From contig CAUYUJ010018540.1 of assembly GCA_963575745.1 (NCBI GenBank), positions 31,867 through 95,866 of the forward strand: a stretch of 64,000 bases of DNA, in the 5' to 3' direction. This DNA is from Prorocentrum cordatum (Eukaryota; Sar; Dinophyceae; Prorocentrales; Prorocentraceae). The notes beneath the pieces are model-generated. The model made no database searches, was not told where the DNA came from, and worked only from the letters and a program-made list of their open reading frames with translations. Both the position numbers and the translations under genes were made by a program. Positions 11,363 to 20,145 of the stretch are shown piece after piece; position 1 is the stretch's first letter, and each line of letters begins with the position of its first letter.

Positions 11363-13790
11363 CTACCGCGCCCACTCCTCGAGCCGCCGAAACAGCTCGG
11401 GGCGGGGCGCCTGGCCGTTGTTCAGCCTGAAGGAGTCCACGGCCTTGCGGCGCACCTCCGCGGGCGCGTCGCCCGCGGCAACGCTCTTCTTCGCGCGCGC
11501 GACCGCGCGCCAGCCCGCAAAATAGCGAGTGATTGGCGGATGAATCGTCGAGCTGCCGGTGGACCCAGGGGCGCCCATGGGATCGCGAAGCGCGCGAGTG
11601 GCGCGCGCCGCGTGGGCCTTCGGCGGGCCGCGCGCTCCACGTCGCATCCAAACCTCGGGGGGGGGGGGGGGGGGGCGGGCGCGGCGGGGGCCGGGCGGTC
11701 GGCGTCGGCGGCCGCGCCAGCGCCCAGCGCCGCGGTCATGAAGACCGCGTTCCCCTGGGCGGACGCCAGTGTGAGCGGCGCCCCGCCGTTGGCGGACAGC
11801 GCATCCAGCGCGCCGCGCGCGGCGGCCAGGGCGCAGAGGCGCTCGCAGAGCCGCTGGCAGGCGGCCCGCTCGGCCTGCCCAGCCCCGCGAAGGGGCGAGG
11901 CGTGCGCCGGGGCGCGCGCCAGCGCGCCGCCGCCGCTCTGCTGCGGGGCGAACGCGCGCAGCGTCAGCTCGACCGCGCGCTCGGAGAGGGACTCCAAGGT
12001 CTGCAAGGCTTCCCCGTACCTCCGCGCGCGGACGGCGGCCTCCAAGGGCGGATGAGGCGACGGGCCGCCCCCGTCGAAACGGACGGTCTCCGTCGCCGCT
12101 GGGTCCGCCGAGCTGCGGAAACCGCGGCCGAACTGCCCGCGGCTTCTGCCGTCCGGTCTGCGGCGCGCCCCTGCCGAAACAGGGCGAGCCCCCGCTGCCG
12201 GAACAGCGCCTGCCCCCGCGGCCGAAGCAGCGCCGGCACCCGCGGCCGAAGCAGCGTTCGTCCCCGCGGCACCCGCTGCCGAAGCAGCGGCACCACTACC
12301 ACTGGCCCGAGGCGGGGAGCGGGTCCTGGGCGCACTCGGGCTTGGCGAGGTCGGCGGCCGCCGCCCCCCTCCGCCTCGGGCCTCAGGCGGGGGCGGTGCT
12401 GGCGAGGGCGGCCCGTCTCCTCGAGGCCGCCGCGACGGCCTGCGAGACCGCCGCCGCCGCGAGACGCTCCGACGCCGCTCCCCGCGAAGCCGCTGTATCT
12501 CCGCCAGCCCCTGCTGCGCGGCCTGGCAGACATACGCAAAACCGCGCTGCTAGGCTATGCGTGCTATGCTGTGCTGCGCTATGCTACGCTATGCTGGGCT
12601 TTGTTATGATATGCGGTGCTGCGCTGTGCGGTGCTACGCTCTGCTATGCTATGCTATGCTCTGCTATGCTCTGCTATGCGGTGCCTTTGCTATACTATGA
12701 TGGTATGGGCGTTGCCTATGCTATGCGAAGCCTATGATATACTATACTATGCTATGCTATACTGTGCTCTGCTCTGCTATGCTATGCCGATGCTGAGCTA
12801 TGCCTATGCTATACTAGGCTGGACAGACATTGCCCGCTGGCCTGGGCTAGGGGCTACGATTTGCCCCTGCTCGCCTCTCACTCCCACGCGAGCGCCTCCG
12901 CCGCCGCTCGTTCCCTGGCGCGCGCCGCCTCGAGGTCGGCGAAGAGCGCCTGCAGCACGCCCCGCGTCGCCGCGAGGTCGGCGGCCATGGCCGCCAGTGG
13001 GCCTGCGCCAGCTCCCGCGGCACCCGCTGCCGAAGCAGCGCCAGCGCCCGCGGCCGAAGCAACGCCAGCCCCCGCGGCTTCCGCGGCCGAAGCAGCGCCA
13101 GCCCCCGCGGCACCCGCCAGAGGCCTCGCGGGCTCCGCCAGCCTCTCGGGCTCCGCCTGAGGCCTCTCGGGCTCCGCCCGCGGCCTCTCGGGCTCCGCCA
13201 GCCTCTCGGGCTCCGCCAGCCTCTCGGGCTCAGCCAGCCTCTCGGGCTCCGCCAGCCTCTCGGGCCCCGCCAGCGGCCTCTCTGGCTCCGCCCCAGGCCC
13301 CCCTGGCTCCGCCGAAGATCTGGGCGTCCTCTTCGGCCTCGGTGGCGTCGGCGGCGGTGTTGGACTGCTGGGCGCGAGGTCGGCGTCGGCTGCTGGCGTC
13401 GGCCCGCCCGCCGAAACGGGCGGCCTCGGCCCGCCCGCCGAAACGGGCGCGGGCGCGCTCACCTGGCCGAGGGGGCGCCAGGGGACCACCCGCAGCGCGT
13501 TCGCGGCCAAGATGCCCACCTCGGCCATCACGGCGCGAGCCGTGACGCCGAGTGCCGAGGCGGCCTCCTTGCTCGGGAAGTGCGAGTCGTAATTGAACGA
13601 CCTGTTCATCACCAAGCTCCAGATGCTCTTCAGGTCCGCCACCGTTCCCTTGTGCGCGGAAAGGGCGTGCCCTCAGGTCCTGGGCAAAATGTCCGGAGCT
13701 TCCGTCCTCGAACGCAACGCGCAGTGGCGGGATAGGCCGAGGGCCACTAAATAGTCCATGCCCTCGGCCACCTGCTGGCGGTCCAATCGT
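11363..13790 (-). CDS. Ala/Pro/Glu-rich protein, multi-exon (partial model)
   Basis: No recognised family. On the minus strand an open frame runs 13790 to 12896. It includes a hydrophobic/basic N-terminal part (LKSIWSLVMNRSFNYDSHF), then about nine PERLAE-type repeats and a predicted helical end (QALFADLEAARARERAAAE). A GC-AG intron (12895-12523) holding a pentamer repeat joins it in phase 0 to the next exon from 12522 (AAQQGLAEIQRLRGERR). That exon stays open to about 11700 and includes GEALQTLESLSERAVELTLRAF. A last segment (11647-11363) contains ITRYFAGWRAVARAKKSV and ends at TAG. An in-frame TGA at 13675-13673 interrupts the first exon, so the true start may be downstream or the gene may be damaged. 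Several CCGAAA palindromes lie within the frame. Confidence 0.45.
12545..12835 (-). repeat. CTATG pentamer repeat inside intron
   Basis: Degenerate CTATG/CTGTG/CTACG array. It is the reverse complement of the array at 10370-10600, and here lies within the probable GC-AG intron of the minus-strand gene. Confidence 0.85.
13404..13423. repeat. Palindromic element, CCGAAA-loop family (example)
   Basis: Seven-bp stem CCGCCCG / CGGGCGG closing a CCGAAA loop. It is one of about 20 dispersed copies. Others: 12169-12184, 12193-12208, 12273-12290, 13432-13449, 13914-13933, 16085-16102, 17436-17457, 17711-17728, 19171-19188, 42693-42710, 43063-43078, 43099-43114, 45419-45434 and 45673-45688. Every copy listed has its loop in the same orientation and lies in minus-strand coding-like sequence or its intron flanks. 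Confidence 0.8.
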
Positions 13791-13964
13791 CAAAAGTATC
13801 TCTCACCGTGGTGTCGTCATGGTTTCCCGCCCTCTCCTCCTCCTCCTCCTCCTCCTCGTCCTCCTCCTCCTCCTCCTGCTCCTCCTCCGTCTAGCATTTC
13901 GGCCGGCCGAGGCCCGCCCGCCGAAGCGGGCGGCCTCGGGCCGCCCGCAGAAACGGGCGCAGGC

Positions 13965-14290
13965 AAGAGGGGGGGGCACGAACGTGCTCCAGCATTTTGG
14001 TCGCCCGAGTTGCGGGGGCACGAACGCGCGCTGGCCGCGACCTCGGACTAGAAGAGGGGGCGCGAACGTGCCCCAGCATTTCGGTCGGCCGAATTGCGGG
14101 GGCACGAACGCGTCCTAGCCACGACCTCGGACAACAAGAGGGGGCGCGAACGTGCCCCAGCATTTCGGTCGGCCGACTTGCTGGGACACGAACGCGCCCT
14201 GGTCACGACCTCAGACACGCAGAAGGGGGCGCGAACGTGCCCCAACATTTCGGTCGGCCGAGTTGCGGGGGCACGACCGCGCCCTCCTCC
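13965..14290 (+). repeat. 82-bp hairpin satellite, array 1
   Basis: About four units. Each has two self-complementary cores (GGGGCAC-GAAC-GTGCCCC type) separated by AGCATTTCGGTCGGCCGAGTTG and by a GGCCACGACCTCGGAC spacer. It lies between minus-strand coding-like segments, so it is probably intronic. Confidence 0.9.
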
Positions 14291-14299
14291 ACGCCCCCC

Positions 14300-14645
14300 C
14301 CCCCCCACCCCCCACTCCCCTCCTGGCCCTCGTCCCCCTCCACGACTTCCTTCGACGAGTCGCAGGTCTGCGTCGTTTGCTCCCGCGGGGCGCCGCGTGG
14401 CCCGCAGCTGCCATCAGCGTCGAGGTCAAGCGCGGCGCCCGCGAAGCGCCTGACCCGCGGGGCCCCCGCCAAACCGGCATCATCTATCGGGGCGCCCGAG
14501 ACGACCGTGAGCACCCTGGGTCCAAGGGGCCCTGGGCCCCCTTCCTCCAAACGCCCGGTTTGCGCAGTATGAGGAAGGCGCCCGAGGGCCACAAGGTACC
14601 AACGCAGCCCCCGAGCGTCTGGAAGCCCATCGCGCCACGCACGAC
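14300..14645 (-). CDS. Possible exon, acidic/Ala-rich
   Basis: A minus-strand frame containing DLDADGSCGPRG and CDSSKEVVEGDEGQEG has protein-like composition. It is flanked by a CT-rich (minus-strand) tract at 14680-14940 and by satellite array 1. Other frames are also open because of high GC. The product is unknown. Confidence 0.3.
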
Positions 14646-15044
14646 GGAAAGGCGGATGGAGAGGCGGAACCGCTAGGAGGAGGAGGACAGAACAGGAGGA
14701 CGAACGAGAGAAGGACGAGGCGGAGGAGGGGGAGGAGGAGACGGCGGCTGAGGAGGGGGGGAAGGGGAACGACGAGGAGAGAACCAGGAGAAGGAGGACA
14801 AGGGGGAACATACAGAGGAGGAACAGCAGGATGCGAAGGACAGGCAGGAGGAGGGAGACGGGAAGGAGCAGAAGCAGCAGCAGCCGCAGCACGACGCAGA
14901 GGACGAGACGCACAGGAAGAGAGGTGGGTGAGAAGCTGGAGTAGGAGGATCCGAAGTAGGCGGAGCAAGAGCAAGGCGAATGTTCGTGCTCTATCTTGTT
15001 GCACGCGCCCTAGCCGCGACCAAGGGCAACGAGAGCGAGCACAA

Positions 15045-15605
15045 ACTTGGGGGCGCGAACGCGCCCTGGCCACGACCTCGGACCACCAGAGGGGGCGCGA
15101 ACGTGCTCCAGCATTTCGGTCGGCCGACTTGCTGGGACACGAACGCGCCCTGGCCACCACCTCGGACGAGAAGACGGGGCACCAACGTGCCCCAACATTT
15201 CGGTCGGCCGAGCTTCCCGCGACTCCCAAAAAACACAGGGGCACGAACGTGTGCCAGCATTTCGGTCGGCCGAGTTGCGGGGGCACGAACGCGCCCTGGC
15301 CGCGACCTCGGACCACCAGGGGGGGCACGAACGTGCCCCAACATTTCGGTCGCCCGAATTGCTGGGACACGAACGTGTCCTCGCCACGACCTCCCCTAAG
15401 AAGGGGGGGGGGGGGCGCGAACGTGCCCCAGCATTTCGGCCGGCCGAGTTGATGGGGCACGAACGTGCCCTGGCCACGACCTCGGACAACAAGACGGGGC
15501 ACGAACGTGCCCCAGCATTTCGGTCGGCCAAATTGCGGGGGCACGCACGTGCGCTGACCGCGACCTCGGTCAACCAGAGGAGGCGCGAAAGGCCCGCCCC
15601 TGTTA
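15045..15605 (+). repeat. 82-bp hairpin satellite, array 2
   Basis: About seven units of the same type as array 1. Core variants include GGGCGC-GAAC-GCGCCC (15051-15066) and GGACAC-GAAC-GTGTCC (15365-15380). The preceding 130 bp (14870-15000) is duplicated before array 3 (16470-16595), so array and flank were copied together. Confidence 0.93.
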
Positions 15606-15889
15606 TACTAATGTGCCATGAAGCAACTCCTGGACGGGCCTCGGGGGGCCCGAGAGGATACAGCTTTTGCTCAGTAGCGCACGTTTTGAGCGGGCCTCAA
15701 GTCGAATGCTGCCCAGACGGGCCAGAGCAGACTCAAAAGATGCGACAAGAACTCGAAGGGTTCCGAATGGATCGCCCTGAGCAGTCCCGAGGTAGCTCTA
15801 GGAGGGGTCTCCAAGAACCAGCGGGGTCCAAGAATTGTCTTGGAATTGTTCTCGTTGGGGGCACCTCCAAACGAACGCTCCCGAGTCAG

Positions 15890-16415
15890 GCCGCGAGAGT
15901 CCCAGGGCCGCGGCCTCTTCGAGTGGGGCTTCCTGGGTTCCGCGGGATCCCCGAGCGCGGGACTACCCGGCCCCTCGCTCGCACCCTCTTTCCCGACAGC
16001 CAGGCGCCGGTGAGGCTGTGGATGAGGACGTCCTGCCCGCGAAACTCCGACAGCACCGCGTGCAAGGCGCCCCGCCCGCCCTGTGGGCCGCCGAAACGGC
16101 CCCGAGCTCCGCGCCTGCTCTGCAGGCGTGTCATCTCGATGAGCACGCGCTTGCGGCCCGTCCCCGCGCGAGACAGAAACGGGCCGTAGTCCCCATCCTT
16201 GCGGCCGCCGCGGCCCTCAACCCCGCGCCGTCGGCGGTCCGCCCGCAGCGCCCACGGGGGGGGGTCTGGGCGCAATCTGGCTGATCGCAGCCAGGAAGCC
16301 CCCAGTAGGCGGGGTGGGGTCCTCGGCCGCGCCTGCGGCCGCATCCCCAGAAGGCAGCCTCCGCGCCGCCGAGGAAGATCCGCCCCGCGGCACCGTCTTT
16401 CATGACGTACTCCTC
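15890..16415 (-). CDS. Exon group of unknown minus-strand gene
   Basis: Two protein-like minus-strand stretches. The first (about 16415-16330) contains EEYVMKDGAAGRIFLGG. The second (about 16215-15900) contains YGPFLSRAGTGRKRVLIEMTRLQ and ALHAVLSEFRGQDVLIHSLTG. They lie in different frames, so an intron or frameshift separates them. A CCGAAA palindrome (16085-16102) sits inside the second and is read through as RFGGP. The family is not recognised. It may belong to the same gene as the exons at 17250-19535. Confidence 0.4.
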
Positions 16416-16594
16416 CAGGCCGAAGGATAGGCAGGATAGACGGGAGGAGGCCGAAGGGAAGGATAGGGAAGCAGCAGCAGCCGCAGCAAGACGAAGAGGA
16501 CGAGAAGCAGAGGAAGAGCGGGGGGCGAGAAGCTGGAGTGGGAGGGGCCGACGTAGGAGGAGCAATAACAAGGCGAATGTGTTTGCTTGCCGCG

Positions 16595-17115
16595 ACCTCG
16601 GACGAGAAGAGGTGGCACGAACGTGCCCCGGCATGTCGGTCGGCCGAGTTTCGGGGGCGCGAACGTGCCCTGGCCGCGACCTGGGGCCGCCAGAGGGGGC
16701 GCGAACGTGCCCCGGCAGTTCGGTCGGCCGAGGTGCTGGGACAAGAACGTGTCCTCGCCACGACCTCGGACAACAAGAGGGGGCACGAACGTGCCCCAGC
16801 ATGTCGGTCGGCCGAGTTGCGGGGGCGCGAACGCGCTCCGGCCCCGACCGCGCGCCACCAGAGGGGGCACGAACGTGCACCAGCATTTCGGCCGGCCGAG
16901 TTGCGGGGGCACGAACGTGCCCTGGCCACGACCTAGGACCAGAGGGGGCACGGCGCGAACGTGCCCCAGCATATCTGTCGGCCCAGATGCTGGGGCACGA
17001 ACGTGTCCTGGCCACGACCTCGGACAAAAATGAGGGGCACGTGCGTGCCCCAGCACGTCGGTCGGCCGAGTCGCGGGGGCACGGACGCGCGCTGGCCTCG
17101 GCCTCGGACCACGAA
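16595..17115 (+). repeat. 82-bp hairpin satellite, array 3
   Basis: About six units. A clear core is GGGGCAC-GAAC-GTGCCCC at 16780-16797. It is bounded on both sides by minus-strand coding-like sequence. Confidence 0.93.
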
Positions 17116-17249
17116 CGCGGGGCCAAGGAGGCCGAAACCCCGAGCGAAACCTGGCCACCCTCTGTTTCCTCCACCCTCAGATTCCTCCCCCCTATGTTTT
17201 CGCCATCCTCTGTTTCCTCCTTCCTGTGTTTCCTGGGAATGTGCAGTAG

Positions 17250-17940
17250 GTGAATCTTCTGATAGGCCCGACGCGTCCAGCGCCATGGTGGCTGGGCGGA
17301 GGGAATTGTAGAACTCCGACACCGCAGAGGTGCCGCCCCGCCAGCGCCGCGGGTCGTCCGCCAACCAATCTCCACGAGGACCTTGCCGAAGGCCCGCCGT
17401 CGAAACCAATATCAAAGAAACGCGCCCCATCGGGTCTGGGCCGCCGAAACGGCCCAGCCCGCGCCGCCGAGACGATCCCTACCCCGAAGTGTCCGTTTCA
17501 ATTTGTCCTCACTGCTGATGCGGACACATGGGTGGGCGCGCTTCCCTGAGTTCCGCTCCGAAGGTGGGCCTGCCCCACGTCGCGGCCCCGCAGCCATGAA
17601 CTCGGCGAGGCCGCGCTCGACATCGGACGGCGGGGCGCCGCGGCCAGCCCGCTCCGCAGCGGCAGTCGCGGCCTCCACCGCCCTCGGGGGCACCTCCCGC
17701 GGGCGGGCCCGGGCCGCCGAAACGGCCCAGCCCCAGCCGATGGGCCGCCGCGGGACAAGCTCCTCCGCCGAAGCGGCCGAGCCCCCCCGAGGGCGCCTGC
17801 CCCGGCCACGGCTGCTGGAACCCGCCCCCCACGGCATGCAGGCCGACGCGGCCCGCCCGCGGGCCCAGGCGAGGGTATCTGGGCAGCCCCCGCTCGGAGT
17901 CCGCCCCCGCCTTTGAGCCGCAGCGGCTAGATGCACGGAG
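17250..17940 (-). CDS. Coding-like segments, unknown product
   Basis: Minus strand. One segment includes PPRAVEAATAAAERAGRG and PPSDVERGLAEFMAAG (about 17700-17570). A second (about 17410-17250) includes GDWLADDPRRWRGG and SAVSEFYNSLRPATMALDA. The frames differ between segments and the join is not resolved. Two long-stem CCGAAA palindromes (17436-17457 with 8 bp, 17711-17728 with 6 bp) lie inside. Confidence 0.35.
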
Positions 17941-18189
17941 ACGATCTTGTTCTAGACGGCCTGTTTGCGCAGGCCACCTCGCGGGGCACATCGCAGCGCG
18001 GGCGCGCCCTTGCTGGTTCCCCCACCCCTGGCCCCTCCAAGCGCCACTGAGTGTGATCGACGCGATAGGCTCGTTACTGGGCGCCGAAGACCACCAATTA
18101 TCCCAGACGCAAGTGCAACAATGGTTCACTCCTGCAAGGATGTGCGCGCGCGTAGACGGAGGCCCCCCAAGGAGCCGCGAGGTTTCGAC

Positions 18190-18540
18190 GGTGAGTGTGT
18201 ATGTGTATGTGCACGTGTATGTGTATGTGTATGTGTATGAGTGTGCATGTGTATGTGTTTGTGCATGTTTTTGTGTATGTGTGTATGTGTATGTGTATGT
18301 GCTTGTGTGTATGTATACGTGTGTGTATGTTTGTATGTGTGTATGTATGTGTATGTGTGTATGTTTGTGTGTATGTGTGCATGTGTGTATGTGTGTATGT
18401 TTGTGTGTATGTGTGTCAGTGTGTCTGTGTGTGGCTGTGTGTGTGTCTGTCTGTGTAGGTGTGTCTGTGTGTCTGTGTGTCTGTGTCTGGCTGTGCGTCT
18501 GTGTGTGTATGCGTGTATGCGCGTATGTGCGCCTGTCTGC
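18190..18540 (+). repeat. TG/TATG microsatellite
   Basis: Imperfect GTGTATG and GTGTCTG repeat, followed by a CCT-rich tract to about 18900. It probably lies in an intron between the minus-strand segments at 19010-19535 and 17250-17940. Confidence 0.92.
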
Positions 18541-19009
18541 CACGTTCTTCTTCCTCCTCCTCCTCCACGCTCCCCGCCCCCCTCGCCCTGTTCGTCCTCT
18601 GTATCCTCCTCCGCCGCGCTAGCAGCAGTCATGTCCCATCTTTTTTCCTGCTGCCGCCGCTTGCGCTGCTGCTCGCGCGCCTCCTCCCCCCCCTCTTCAT
18701 CGCTCTCTGCGCCTCGTCGTCCTCCTCCCCCTCCCCCCCCGCCTCCTCCTCCTCCCTCTGCGGCCATTTCGCCACCTCCTCGACCGCTCCGCCCTCCTCC
18801 TCCACGCTCTACGCCCGCGTCCTCTTCCACCTCCTCTTCCTCGTCCACCTCCTCCTTCTCCTCGCCCTCCTTCTCCCCCTGCCCCTGCCCCGCCCTTTCC
18901 CCAAGCCTCGGCCTCCAACAATTTTAGCGAAAGCGCCGTCGGATCCCGGTTTTCGGCAGCCGCGGCTGACCGGCGGCGCTGGCGCCAGCTGGCGTCGCCG
19001 AGGGCGCGC

Positions 19010-19535
19010 CGCTCATGGAACGCAGACCCCCCGCGCCCAAGGCCCCGCTGGCCGGGGCGCGGGCGCCCGCGGTCCAGGCGGCGCCCCCGCCGAGGCCGAC
19101 GCCGCCGAAACGGCTGTCTGCTGGGCGTGGGTAGCGACGTGCGCCTCATGGGGGCCGACGGCCGTCTCCACGGTTGCCGGAACAACCGCTGTCGCCAGCA
19201 ATTGCGCCGACAGCGCGGTCTGAGAAGCACGCGCGGCCGCCGCCGCGACTCGGGGCCTCGGCCCCAGGGCGCTGCTGGCCAGCGGCGCCAGAGGTAAGTC
19301 CACGCACGTCGCTGGCCGCGGCATTCGCTTGACAGCTTCGCGAAACCATGCGCGCAGCGGCCGCGGGCCGGGCGGCGTCTGAATCAGCGGGGCCGCCAAT
19401 CTGTTCACGAGCGTCGCGAAAGAAACGCCTCTGCGGCGGCGATTGGCTCCTTGGCGCGTCGCGTCGCCGACGGCGCACCGCTCGATGGGCGGCCTCCGCG
19501 CCCCCTCAATCTGCCGCGGCGGCGGCGCCAGTACC
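19010..19535 (-). CDS. 5'-most exon of minus-strand block, unknown product
   Basis: Open minus-strand frame containing GVSFATLVNRLAAPLIQTPP, PLRAWFREAVKRMPRPATC and VDLPLAPLASSAL, then an Ala/Val/Ser-rich tail. No domain is recognised. A palindrome (19171-19188, CGGTTG-CCGGAA-CAACCG) is read through as VVPAT. The frame stops at 19013. Upstream on the minus strand is the GTTATCA hairpin, about 600 bp before the plus-strand gene 1, so this end faces a divergent strand switch. Confidence 0.45.
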
Positions 19536-19548
19536 CTGTGGTGCGCGG

Positions 19549-19630
19549 TTGTCAGATTCTGATAACACGTGTATGTTATCAGACGTTTGATAACATGTAT
19601 ACGCGTTTGGTAACAACGCATCATATGTCA
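19549..19630. repeat. GTTATCA hairpin at divergent strand switch
   Basis: ATGTTATCA-GACGTT-TGATAACAT gives a 9-bp stem, preceded by a further GATAACA copy. Surrounding sequence is AT-rich against a GC-rich background. A related hairpin (GTTATCAAA-CGAA-TTTGATAAC) is at 37876-37900, with GTTGTCAGA on its outer side as here. Confidence 0.65.
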
Positions 19631-20110
19631 GATCTGTATGTAAATCTACATCATATCCGCAATACAACATAACATCTTTAAGAATGTTTATAACAAATCG
19701 TATTCGTTAGGGTGTCAGGTGTGGTGCGCGCGCAGAAGAGTAAGAACGCGTTGGGATGGCGAGCGGGGCAAGGATGTCAGATGCGGCGCCGTGCGCGACG
19801 CGGAATGCATGTTGTCGTTTCGGAACCACGTTGGTTGTTGGTTGGTGTATGTGTTTCGACGCAGGGGACCGAAAGACAATCAAACGCTGCCGTAGCGGCG
19901 ACGGTGAAACATCGGGGACACGATCTTTACACCGAACGGGCATTGCGCCTGAAAAAAGGAGGGGGAAGGAAGAAGACCAGGAGGAGGAAGTCAGGTGAAA
20001 TGAGAAGGAGGATGCGGCTACACCTCCTCTTGTTTCCTTTCCCTCTCCGTCCCGCTCCCTCCCCTCCCTTTCCCACAAACTCGTTCGCTTCCCCCGCCTC
20101 CCCCTCCTCG
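19631..20110. other. Intergenic spacer upstream of gene 1
   Basis: No exon supported. The last 110 bp are strongly pyrimidine-rich (CTTTCCCTCTCCG, CCCCTCC), as expected before a trans-splice acceptor. Confidence 0.5.
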
Positions 20111-20111
20111 T

Positions 20112-20132
20112 GGAGGGCCGTTTTGGCCCGAG
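20112..20132 (+). other. Possible relict spliced-leader end before gene 1
   Basis: GCCGTTTTGGCCCGAG immediately precedes the 5' leader of gene 1 and matches 13 of the last 16 nt of the canonical dinoflagellate spliced leader (GCCATTTTGGCTCAAG). The terminal AG is 13 nt before the ATG. It could equally be a chance GC-rich hairpin (GGGCC-GTTTT-GGCCC). Confidence 0.35.
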
Positions 20133-20145
20133 TGGCCTTCGGGCC

